From Clostridia bacterium (GTDB taxonomy: Bacteria; Bacillota; Clostridia; Oscillospirales; CAG-272): a stretch of DNA of 32,468 nt. Shown one piece after another: positions 24,137 through 30,261 of the stretch. Below the pieces are notes generated by a model. That model saw nothing but the letters and a program-made list of their open reading frames with translations, searched no databases and was not told where the DNA came from. Position 1 is the stretch's first letter. Each line of letters opens with the position of its first letter. Position numbers and translations under genes: made by a program. The DNA lies in contig JAFTUB010000142.1 of NCBI GenBank assembly GCA_017466495.1, positions 1-32,468 of the forward strand. Direction: 5' to 3'.

Positions 24137-24165
24137 AGTATACCACATCCCGCCCCCAAAATCAA
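24137..24165 (-). promoter_or_regulatory. Extended sigma-A promoter of the MATE gene
   Basis: Minus strand TTGATT (24160-24165), 17 bases, TATACT (24137-24142), with a TG motif directly before the -10. It places the transcription start near 24130. Confidence 0.8.
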
Positions 24166-24210
24166 GCCCCGCGGCAAAGTTTCCCCCGTACATCGGCATC
24201 GAAAAAGCAA

Positions 24211-24240
24211 AAGGATGTCACGCCGCGGCGTGACATCCTT
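24211..24240 (-). terminator. Terminator after the 24266-25996 gene
   Basis: AAGGATGTCACGCCG and its exact complement make a perfect 30-base palindrome. On the minus strand it is followed by TTGCTTTTT. It lies 26 bases after the stop. Confidence 0.92.
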
Positions 24241-24265
24241 GAATTGTATGGGAAACAAATGGGAA

Positions 24266-25996
24266 TCAGATGCTGAAGTCGAAACGGAAGTCCGACCAGT
24301 TGGCCAGGGCATAGAGGCCGTCCTCCTCACGGCGGATCAGCGCGCCCTCCTCCACCAACTCGTTGAGCATCTCGGTGGCCATATCCACCCCCCACGGGCC
24401 GGCATTCTCGTAGTACTTGGGGCCGACATAGACGGGAGTATCCTTGCCGCGCTGTCTGACGCAGAGCGCATCATACATCCGGCGCTTGTAGATGTAGCGG
24501 ACGGCACCGCGCTTGGGTGCGCAGAGGTTGTTGTCGCGGCAGAAGGTGTTCAGCAGAATGTGGGCCACTCTCGCCTCGGGCTGACCCCAAAGGCCGATGA
24601 TGCAGTTGTACTCGGGCACCTCTGCCGGCAGGGCATCCACCAGAGCCTGCAGCTCGGCGGCATCGGCACCGGCTTCCTTGCGGGCCTTGAGGGCGGCGAA
24701 ATCCACCTTGAACCGGGCGAACTGACGGATCTGATACAGGTGAGGCACCATCAGGCGATAGAGCTGGCTGCGGGAGATGGGGAATTCCACGCCGTCGGCG
24801 GGCTCTTCCTCACCCAGCAGGGTCTCAAAATCAGCGATAACGGCATCGGCGCGGGCAAGGATGTCGGCGTAGTCGCCGTTGACCAGCTTGTAGCCCGGCT
24901 CACGCCACCAATAGTTATCCCACTTGTCGCCGCTGCGGGCATCACGGATCAGCTCCAGGGCTGCCAGCAGCTTAGCCTTGTTGGCGGGGTGAGAAGCACC
25001 CGTGATGGCCTCGGCACTGTCAGCCAGCAGGGCATCGGGATCGGCTGCGGGATCAATGAGCAGGTGGCCGGCGGCATACATGGAGAAGAAGTTGAGCAGA
25101 TGGTAGGAATCCATCTCGCTCCAGTAGGTGGGGGTCATCACCGCGTCAGCCTGGGCGCGGGTCTGATTGTACACGTCGGAGAGGACGCGGTTGTTGACAC
25201 ACATGAAGGGGAACTGGTCGATCTCATACTCGCAGGTGTACCAACCCCAGGAGCCGAGACCGCAGCCCAGGGCCTTGACGCCCTCGCGGAACTTGGCGCG
25301 CTTGCCTTCCTCACGCCAGGTGGGCAGGAAGGGGAGCTCCATGAGCATGATATCGTCCATACCCGCATCCACCAGCTCCTGAGGATAAGAAGCAGGAGAG
25401 CCCCAGGTATCCACTGCGATCTTGATATCGGGATTCTTGGCACGGAACTTATCGGCCAGCAGCTTGGTGAAGTACAGAATGCTGGGCGTATCCTTCAGGT
25501 GGCCGGGATCGAAGAAGTGGGCGATCACACGATCGGCGTAGGGCGCTAGATCAGCGTAGATGTCGTAGTATTTGTTGAAAGCAGCCAGCACGCGGGGATC
25601 CTCGCAGGCGGGTTTTTCGGGATCGGCGTTGCGGTATGCCACCGTATTGTCGTGCCAGCCGTGGCCGGAGAATTCGGCAGCCCAGCACCAAACGGTAAAC
25701 TTCATGCCGTTCTTGTGCAGCTCGTTGGCCAGCACCTTGTAGCGGTCATGGACAATTTCCCAGGAGCCGCTGGCACGCCATGCGGACACCATATCGGTCA
25801 CCTGAATACCGGTGAAGCCGCAGGCCTTCATCATTTTGACGTAAGCCGCCAGCTGACGGTCGGACAGGGATGCAAAGTCCACCAGAAGAGAGGTGGCCAT
25901 ATTGCTGATAAAGCCGCGGTTGTAGTCCACCTTCCAGGTGCACACCGTAGCCTCGCGCTCGGCAATCCAGGGATTCTGAGGGGTATAGTTCATCAT
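24266..25996 (-). CDS. Large cytoplasmic protein, possible TIM-barrel glycosidase-like
   Basis: 576 residues that I cannot place in a family with certainty. The first 350 residues have the rhythm of a TIM barrel (GFTGIQVTDM, KFTVWCWAAEFSGHGWH, VIAHFFDPGH, IKIAVDTWG, DIMLMELPFLPTW, LGSWGWYTCEY). Trp/Asp/Glu residues lie at strand ends, resembling retaining or inverting glycosidases such as GH67/GH115 or related unclassified groups. A helical region (about residues 370-500) and a basic YKRRMYD segment complete it. There is no signal peptide, so substrates would be internal sugars. ATG pairs at 25996 and 25993 are both possible (GGAGGT four or seven bases upstream). It is a single gene with its own promoter and terminator. 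Confidence 0.7.
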   Translation of the reverse strand: MMNYTPQNPWIAEREATVCTWKVDYNRGFISNMATSLLVDFASLSDRQLAAYVKMMKACGFTGIQVTDMVSAWRASGSWEIVHDRYKVLANELHKNGMKFTVWCWAAEFSGHGWHDNTVAYRNADPEKPACEDPRVLAAFNKYYDIYADLAPYADRVIAHFFDPGHLKDTPSILYFTKLLADKFRAKNPDIKIAVDTWGSPASYPQELVDAGMDDIMLMELPFLPTWREEGKRAKFREGVKALGCGLGSWGWYTCEYEIDQFPFMCVNNRVLSDVYNQTRAQADAVMTPTYWSEMDSYHLLNFFSMYAAGHLLIDPAADPDALLADSAEAITGASHPANKAKLLAALELIRDARSGDKWDNYWWREPGYKLVNGDYADILARADAVIADFETLLGEEEPADGVEFPISRSQLYRLMVPHLYQIRQFARFKVDFAALKARKEAGADAAELQALVDALPAEVPEYNCIIGLWGQPEARVAHILLNTFCRDNNLCAPKRGAVRYIYKRRMYDALCVRQRGKDTPVYVGPKYYENAGPWGVDMATEMLNELVEEGALIRREEDGLYALANWSDFRFDFSI

Positions 25997-26032
25997 ATCA
26001 ACCTCCGTTGTGAAATGTATAACAATGTCTTT

Positions 26033-26061
26033 ATTATAACAGACTTTCTCACAAACCGCAA
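26033..26061 (-). promoter_or_regulatory. Sigma-A promoter of the 24266-25996 gene
   Basis: Minus strand TTGCGG (26056-26061), 17 bases, TATAAT (26033-26038). A direct repeat of TGTTATA overlaps the -10 and lies again near 26015, possibly a regulator site. Confidence 0.75.
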
Positions 26062-26092
26062 GACAAAAAGTGAAATTTTTGCAATTTTCGGT

Positions 26093-26557
26093 TTATTTTC
26101 CTGCATCCAGGGCGGAGAGCACCTCGGCGGCGTTGGTATCGGGCTTCACTTTTGGCATGACGGCGATGATTACCCCCGCCTCATCCACGATGAAGGTACT
26201 GCGGACAATGCCCCAGCTCACCTTGCCGTAAAGCTTTTTCTCCTGCCAAACACCGTAAGCCTCAATGGCGGTCCGCTCGGGATCGGAGAGCAGGATAAAG
26301 GGCAGGCTGTACTTTTCGGCAAATCGCTGATGGGAGGCGGTGCTGTCCCGGCTGATGCCGATGACCTCCGCATTTCTCTCCCGGAAAGCGGCGTATGCCC
26401 CCGCAAAAGCGCAGGCCTGGCGGGTACAGCCGGGGGTGTTGTCCTTGGGATAAAAATAGATGACCACCTTTTTGCCCCGAAAATCGGACAGGGACACCGC
26501 CCTGCCCTCCCGGTCGGTGAGGGTGAAATCGGGCGCTTTGCTTCCTACGTTAAGCAT
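26093..26557 (-). CDS. bcp: Peroxiredoxin, BCP/PrxQ type (thioredoxin-dependent peroxidase)
   Basis: 154 residues, typical for bacterioferritin co-migratory protein. FYPKDNTPGCTRQACAFAG (about residues 35-53) carries the peroxidatic Cys and the resolving Cys five residues later, the PrxQ arrangement. GISRDSTASHQRFAEKY and RSTFIVDEAG follow. It reduces peroxides using thioredoxin, and a thioredoxin gene lies at 28258-28563, though not in the same operon. The ATG at 26555-26557 has AAGGAG six bases upstream; any longer frame would run into the inverted-repeat element and is rejected. No clear promoter was seen directly upstream, so it may be expressed through the repeat from the cyclase gene. 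Confidence 0.93.
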   Translation of the reverse strand: MLNVGSKAPDFTLTDREGRAVSLSDFRGKKVVIYFYPKDNTPGCTRQACAFAGAYAAFRERNAEVIGISRDSTASHQRFAEKYSLPFILLSDPERTAIEAYGVWQEKKLYGKVSWGIVRSTFIVDEAGVIIAVMPKVKPDTNAAEVLSALDAGK

Positions 26558-26617
26558 ATCTTTCTCCTTTTTATCGTCCAAATTTGAGATCATATCCCCA
26601 TACAGCCACCGCAACGC

Positions 26618-26765
26618 CAAGGCTCCCTCCGGGAGGGAGCTGGCACGGCAAAGCCGTGACTGAGGGAGAGTGCGCAGCCGAAGAATTTCTCTGAAGCGTA
26701 CAGTTGCGCAGGCTCCTTCCGTCTCGTGCTGCGCACTCGCCACCTCCCTCTCGGAGGGAGGCTTG
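26618..26765. repeat. Short inverted-repeat element (MITE-like), 148 bp
   Basis: Imperfect 28-base terminal inverted repeats (26618-26645 and 26738-26765) begin CAAG[G/C]CTCCCTCCG and differ at about four positions. A second perfect 11-base inverted repeat lies inside (GAGTGCGCAGC and GCTGCGCACTC). No reading frame is present and no flanking target duplication is obvious. GC-rich elements starting with this GCTCCCTCC/GGGAGGGAG pattern and a CACGGCAAAGCCGTG hairpin are known as dispersed non-coding repeats in gut Clostridia. The sequence fits that type; its copy number cannot be judged here. It separates the cyclase gene from bcp. Confidence 0.8.
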
Positions 26766-26812
26766 ATCAGACAAATTCCGGTGAGAGCAAAAACACATGG
26801 GTAACTTTTGAC

Positions 26813-27406
26813 TTATTGCTCCATCAACCAGGCACGGCAGGGGGCACCTTCGGCACCGCCCAGGGGAAGGGGCGCAGCATTGAGCAAATACACCCCGCAG
26901 GGCACATGGGCGGCACGGATCCCCTCCAGCAGAACCGTCCCCGCCCCCAGCAGAACCAGATGTACCGCCATGGGCGCATCCTCGGGGCCAACGGTCTGGG
27001 ACTCGTTCCCCACCAAAAGCACCCCCGCCCGGGCAAACTCCTCCGCCGCCTCAAGCGTGATCACGGTACTCCCACGGAAAAGCAGGCGGCGGGCCGCCTC
27101 GGGGTGCGCGGCAGATGCAGCGGCGAGGACGGCGCGGGCATCCTCCGCGGTGAGGTGGCCGTTGTGCTCGGCCAGGTAGGCCGGCCCCACGGTGTGGGTC
27201 AGGGGAATCTGCTCCACCGTCTGCCCCTCCCGCAGAAAATGGGCGGGGGCATCCAGGTGAGTGCCGTTGTGGGCGCACATGGAAAAGGAAATGAGGTTAT
27301 ACGGCTCCCCCTGCGCCATGTCGCAGAGAACTTTCCTTTCGGGCGCGGGATCATCCCCGAACACCGCACAGCCGAATACCTCCTGGGTAATGTCATAGAT
27401 CTTCAC
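26813..27406 (-). CDS. Cyclase-family hydrolase (kynurenine-formamidase-like)
   Basis: 197 residues from a GTG start (27404-27406) with AAGGAGG eight bases upstream. The metal-binding motif HNGTHLDAPAHF (about residues 46-57) is the HxGTHxDxPxH signature of the cyclase family, whose members include bacterial formamidases, isatin hydrolases and polyketide cyclases. A second block, VLLVGNESQTVGPEDAP (about 128-144), matches the later conserved region. It is probably a zinc or manganese amidohydrolase in the cytoplasm. No tryptophan-degradation genes are nearby, so the substrate is open. It is divergent from the Crp/Fnr regulator, which may control it. Confidence 0.88.
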   Translation of the reverse strand: MKIYDITQEVFGCAVFGDDPAPERKVLCDMAQGEPYNLISFSMCAHNGTHLDAPAHFLREGQTVEQIPLTHTVGPAYLAEHNGHLTAEDARAVLAAASAAHPEAARRLLFRGSTVITLEAAEEFARAGVLLVGNESQTVGPEDAPMAVHLVLLGAGTVLLEGIRAAHVPCGVYLLNAAPLPLGGAEGAPCRAWLMEQ

Positions 27407-27435
27407 GGCAAAAACCTCCTTGCGAGATTGCCTCC

Positions 27436-27464
27436 ATTATAGCACAGCGGCCGGGGCAACTCAA
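27436..27464 (-). promoter_or_regulatory. Sigma-A promoter of the cyclase gene
   Basis: Minus strand TTGAGT (27459-27464), 17 bases, TATAAT (27436-27441). It is divergent from the Crp/Fnr promoter, with the -35 boxes about 40 bases apart. Confidence 0.85.
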
Positions 27465-27471
27465 GTCCCGG

Positions 27472-27484
27472 GAGAAAATTTCTC
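27472..27484. promoter_or_regulatory. 13-base palindrome between divergent promoters, candidate operator
   Basis: GAGAAAATTTCTC is a perfect palindrome around one central base, flanked by CCGGGA and TCCCGG arms. It lies between the -35 boxes of the cyclase and Crp/Fnr promoters. Its centre is about 61 bases upstream of the predicted Crp/Fnr start and about 49 upstream of the cyclase start. Confidence 0.5.
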
Positions 27485-27503
27485 TTTCCCGGCCCTCTCC
27501 CTC

Positions 27504-27532
27504 TTGAAGCGGCGAAAAATCTGTGTTATACT
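27504..27532 (+). promoter_or_regulatory. Sigma-A promoter of the Crp/Fnr regulator gene
   Basis: TTGAAG (27504-27509), 17 bases, TATACT (27527-27532), about 50 bases before the ATG. Confidence 0.8.
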
Positions 27533-27582
27533 GTAGTAAATATATCCGCCTCGGCGGACAGCAAAAGACAAAGGATGATTTG

Positions 27583-28257
27583 ATGGAAAACTGCATCTTC
27601 GCATCGCTTTACGCCAAGCATTTTCCTTTTTGGGGAGAGCTGGGCGAGGCAGACCGGGCCACACTCTGCCGCAGCACGGCGGCGGTGGCCTATCCCCGGG
27701 GCACCACCATCCACGACGGCACCGACTGCACCGGGGTCATCATCGTGCGCACCGGTTGTCTGCGGCTCTATATGCTCTCGGAGGAGGGCAAGGAAATTAC
27801 CCTCTACCGCCTGTTTCCCGGGGACATCTGTATGCTGTCGGCCTCCTGCGTCCTGCAGAGCATCACCTTTGATGTAATCGTCAGCGCCGAGGAGGACAGC
27901 GAATGCCTGGTGATCGGCGGCTGTGCCTTTGCCGAGCTCACCGAGCGGGTGCCGGCGGCAAAGATCTTTGCCCTGGAAAGTACGGTGTCCCGCTTCTCCG
28001 ACGTGATGTGGGTCATGCAGCAGATCCTGTTCATGAGCATGGACCGGCGGCTGGCCATTTTCCTCTTGGACGAGGTGTCCAAGCAGGGGGGAGATACCGT
28101 AAAATTAACACACGAGCAGATCGCCAAATACATGGGATCTGCCCGTGAGGTGGTTTCGCGTATGCTGAAATATTTCGCCGCCGAGGGCATGGTGGAGGCT
28201 TCACGTGGCGGTGTCACCCTCCTGGATAAGCCCCGCCTCCGTCGGCTGGCCGGGTGA
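27583..28257 (+). CDS. Crp/Fnr-family transcriptional regulator
   Basis: 224 residues. The cyclic-nucleotide-binding-like beta barrel is clear (GTTIHDGTDCTGVIIVRTGCLRLYMLSEEGKEI, about residues 40-72, and LYRLFPGDICMLSASC, about 74-89). A long dimer helix follows, then the helix-turn-helix LTHEQIAKYMGSAREVVSRMLKYF (about 170-193). Several cysteines lie in the sensor domain, including CMLSASC, which could respond to redox or bind a cluster; the classical Fnr cysteine spacing is not present. The start at 27583 has AAAGGA seven bases upstream. Its stop is directly followed by the stop of the convergent thioredoxin gene, with no gap or terminator. The divergent cyclase and the thioredoxin gene are natural targets. 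Confidence 0.93.
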   Translation: MENCIFASLYAKHFPFWGELGEADRATLCRSTAAVAYPRGTTIHDGTDCTGVIIVRTGCLRLYMLSEEGKEITLYRLFPGDICMLSASCVLQSITFDVIVSAEEDSECLVIGGCAFAELTERVPAAKIFALESTVSRFSDVMWVMQQILFMSMDRRLAIFLLDEVSKQGGDTVKLTHEQIAKYMGSAREVVSRMLKYFAAEGMVEASRGGVTLLDKPRLRRLAG

Positions 28258-28563
28258 TTATTTTACCAGGGCCAGGACCTGTGCCTTGGGCTTGGCGCCC
28301 AGGGATCGGTTGACCTCTTCGCCGTTTTTGATCACCACCAGAGTGGGGATACTCATGACGCCGAAGCGCTGGGCGAGCTCAGGCTCCTCGTCCACGTTGA
28401 CCTTTCCCACCACCAGGTCGGGATTTTCCTCAGCCACCTGATCCACAATGGGGGAGAGCATACGGCAGGGACCGCACCAGGGTGCCCAGAAGTCTACCAG
28501 GACGGTTTTCTCGGTGTTCAGGGTTTCGTCAAAATTCGATTTATTCAATGCAAGTACAGACAT
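28258..28563 (-). CDS. trxA: Thioredoxin
   Basis: 101 residues. The active site is canonical (VDFWAPWCGPCRMLSPI, WCGPC near residues 25-29), followed by KVNVDEEPELAQRFGVMSIPTLVVIKNGEE with the cis-Pro loop. It is the cytoplasmic thiol reductant for targets such as BCP peroxiredoxin. The start at 28561-28563 has AAAGGA upstream. The gene ends exactly where the convergent Crp/Fnr regulator ends, so transcripts must overlap. The promoter (28603-28630) carries an inverted-repeat site directly upstream. Confidence 0.95.
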   Translation of the reverse strand: MSVLALNKSNFDETLNTEKTVLVDFWAPWCGPCRMLSPIVDQVAEENPDLVVGKVNVDEEPELAQRFGVMSIPTLVVIKNGEEVNRSLGAKPKAQVLALVK

Positions 28564-28602
28564 GATTGACTTCCTTTCTGTGTTGTTTTTTTCTGTGACT
28601 GT

Positions 28603-28630
28603 ATTATACCACATTTTTTGCCCTTGTACA
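28603..28630 (-). promoter_or_regulatory. Promoter of thioredoxin
   Basis: Minus strand TGTACA (28625-28630), 16 bases, TATAAT (28603-28608) with an extended TG motif. The weak -35 fits a promoter that depends on an activator bound just upstream. Confidence 0.75.
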
Positions 28631-28643
28631 GTGATTTAGTCAC
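28631..28643. promoter_or_regulatory. GTGA-N5-TCAC dyad next to the thioredoxin promoter
   Basis: GTGATTTAGTCAC, a near-perfect 13-base inverted repeat resembling Crp-family half sites. Its centre lies about 41 bases upstream of the predicted thioredoxin start, where class II Crp/Fnr activators bind. The Crp/Fnr gene lies just on the other side of thioredoxin. Confidence 0.5.
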
Positions 28644-28645
28644 AA

Positions 28646-28687
28646 AAAAACACGCGCCGACAAATTTTTTTGCCGGCGCGTGTTTTT
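28646..28687. terminator. Hairpin with T-runs on both sides between divergent promoters
   Basis: AAAAACACGCGCCG and its exact complement (14-bp arms, 14-base loop). T-runs follow on both strands. It lies upstream of both the thioredoxin and the E2 promoters, so no neighbouring gene ends here; its purpose is unclear. Confidence 0.75.
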
Positions 28688-28689
28688 AC

Positions 28690-28789
28690 ACTGTTTAGCC
28701 AAAAGCCACACCCCCGTCCCCTTCCCCGCGCCGATTGTGTAAAGAATGAATAAAAATGTCCCGAGAGCGTTTTTTCTTTAACGATGCCC
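28690..28789. other. Gene-free stretch upstream of the dehydrogenase promoter
   Basis: No gene could be supported between the hairpin and the E2 promoter. A 64-codon minus-strand frame that reaches back to 28889 lacks a ribosome site. Confidence 0.5.
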
Positions 28790-28818
28790 TTGACTTTTTT
28801 TGCATAAAGTGATAAAAT
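28790..28818 (+). promoter_or_regulatory. Sigma-A promoter of the 2-oxoacid dehydrogenase operon
   Basis: TTGACT (28790-28795), 17 bases, TAAAAT (28813-28818) in an AT-rich stretch, about 70 bases before the E2 ATG. Confidence 0.85.
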
Positions 28819-28889
28819 GCTATATGTGAGATTATGCGTATAAATATGGAAAAATAATCAAAAATGTTATACTGAAAGGAATGATTCAA

Positions 28890-30230
28890 ATGGCACTACC
28901 GATTATCATGCCGCGTCAGGGACAGAGCGTGGAAAGCTGTATCATCACAGCATGGAACAAAAAGGTCGGCGACACTGTAGAGAAGGGCGATATCCTTTTC
29001 TCCTATGAGACCGATAAATCTTCCTTCGACGAGCCTGCACCCGAGGGCGGTAAAATATTGGCGATCTTCTGCGAAGAAGGCGACGATGTTCCCTGCCTGG
29101 AGACTGTTTGTGTAATTGGCCAGGACGGGGAAGATTTTTCTGCTTTCATCCCCAAGTCCGACGCCGCTGAGGAGGCTGCTCCCGCCGCCGCTGAGGCTGC
29201 TCCTGCCGCTGCAGAGGCCGCTCCCGCCGCTGAGGCTGCCGCTCCCGTGGCTGCTGCCGAAATCACCGGCGCAATCTCCCCCAGAGCCAAGATCCTTGCT
29301 GCCAAGACCGGTGCTGACCTGCTCAAGGCTGCTCCCACCGGCCCCAACGGCCGTATCATCGAGCGCGACGTGCAGAGCCTGCTTGACCGCGGTCTGACCG
29401 TTTCCGGCGCTGCATCCGAGGGCTACACCACCGCAGTGGAAGGCTCCGGCATCAACGGCAAGGTCGTTCTCTCCGATCTCGCCCCCAAGGCTCCCGCTGC
29501 TGCCGCTCCCGCCGCTGAAGCTGCTGCTCCTGTGGCTGAATACGTTGACGAGAAGCTGCCCAACATCAGAAAGGTTATCGCCAAGTCGATGCACGCTTCC
29601 CTGTCCACCATGGCTCAGCTCACCCTCAACACTTCCTTCGATGCCACCAAGCTCATGGCCTTCCGTGCTTCCCTCAAGAACGGCGCCGAGAAGATGGGCC
29701 TGGCCAACATCACCCTCAACGATATGGTGCTCTATGCCGTATCCCGCGTCCTGCTTAACCACAGAAGCCTCAACGCCCACTACCTGGACGACACCATGCG
29801 CTTCTTCAACACCGTTAACCTCGGTATCGCCGTTGACACCGAGAGAGGTCTGCTGGTTCCCACCGTCTTCGGTGCCGAGAAGCTGACCCTCAACGGCCTG
29901 TCCCGCGCTGCCAAGTCGGTCATCACCGAGGCACAGCAGGGTACCATCAGTCCTGACAAGCTCAAGGGCGGCACCTTCACCGTCACCAACCTGGGCTCCC
30001 TGGGCATCGAGAGCTTCACTCCCGTTATCAATCCTCCTCAGACCGGTATCCTGGGCGTGGACACCATCACCCGCCGCATCAAGGAAGTCAACGGCGAGGA
30101 TGTTTCCTACCCCGCAATGGGCCTGTCCCTGACCTTCGACCACAGAGCACTTGACGGTGCTCCCGCAGCGAAATTCCTCAAGGAGCTTTGCTTCGCCCTG
30201 GAGAACTTCGACCTGCTTCTGGCGAAATAA
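28890..30230 (+). CDS. Dihydrolipoamide acyltransferase (E2) of a 2-oxoacid dehydrogenase complex
   Basis: 446 residues. An N-terminal lipoyl domain has the lipoylated Lys in SYETDKSSFD (about residue 46). An Ala/Pro-rich linker follows (about 90-126), then the small E3-binding domain (ISPRAKILAAKTGADLL to RIIERDVQSLL, about 131-168), a second Ala/Pro linker and the catalytic domain. The latter ends with the acyltransferase motif DHRALDGAPAAKFL (His and Asp of catalysis). It transfers acyl groups from E1 to CoA. The ATG at 28890 has AAAGGA nine bases upstream; an earlier ATG at 28881 is too close to that site. It is the first gene of an operon with E3 and E1. Codon use is strongly biased, suggesting high expression. 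Confidence 0.93.
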   Translation: MALPIIMPRQGQSVESCIITAWNKKVGDTVEKGDILFSYETDKSSFDEPAPEGGKILAIFCEEGDDVPCLETVCVIGQDGEDFSAFIPKSDAAEEAAPAAAEAAPAAAEAAPAAEAAAPVAAAEITGAISPRAKILAAKTGADLLKAAPTGPNGRIIERDVQSLLDRGLTVSGAASEGYTTAVEGSGINGKVVLSDLAPKAPAAAAPAAEAAAPVAEYVDEKLPNIRKVIAKSMHASLSTMAQLTLNTSFDATKLMAFRASLKNGAEKMGLANITLNDMVLYAVSRVLLNHRSLNAHYLDDTMRFFNTVNLGIAVDTERGLLVPTVFGAEKLTLNGLSRAAKSVITEAQQGTISPDKLKGGTFTVTNLGSLGIESFTPVINPPQTGILGVDTITRRIKEVNGEDVSYPAMGLSLTFDHRALDGAPAAKFLKELCFALENFDLLLAK

Positions 30231-30261
30231 GGCGAATTAAAGAGAGGAGAACATAGCTATC

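Noticed and set aside
26558..26743. N-terminal extension of bcp
   Set aside because: It would translate the inverted-repeat element; the AAGGAG site and family start point to 26557.
28695..28889. A 64-codon minus-strand frame ending next to the hairpin
   Set aside because: TTG start without ribosome site, lying antisense to the E2 promoter; its ending beside a terminator is suggestive but not enough.
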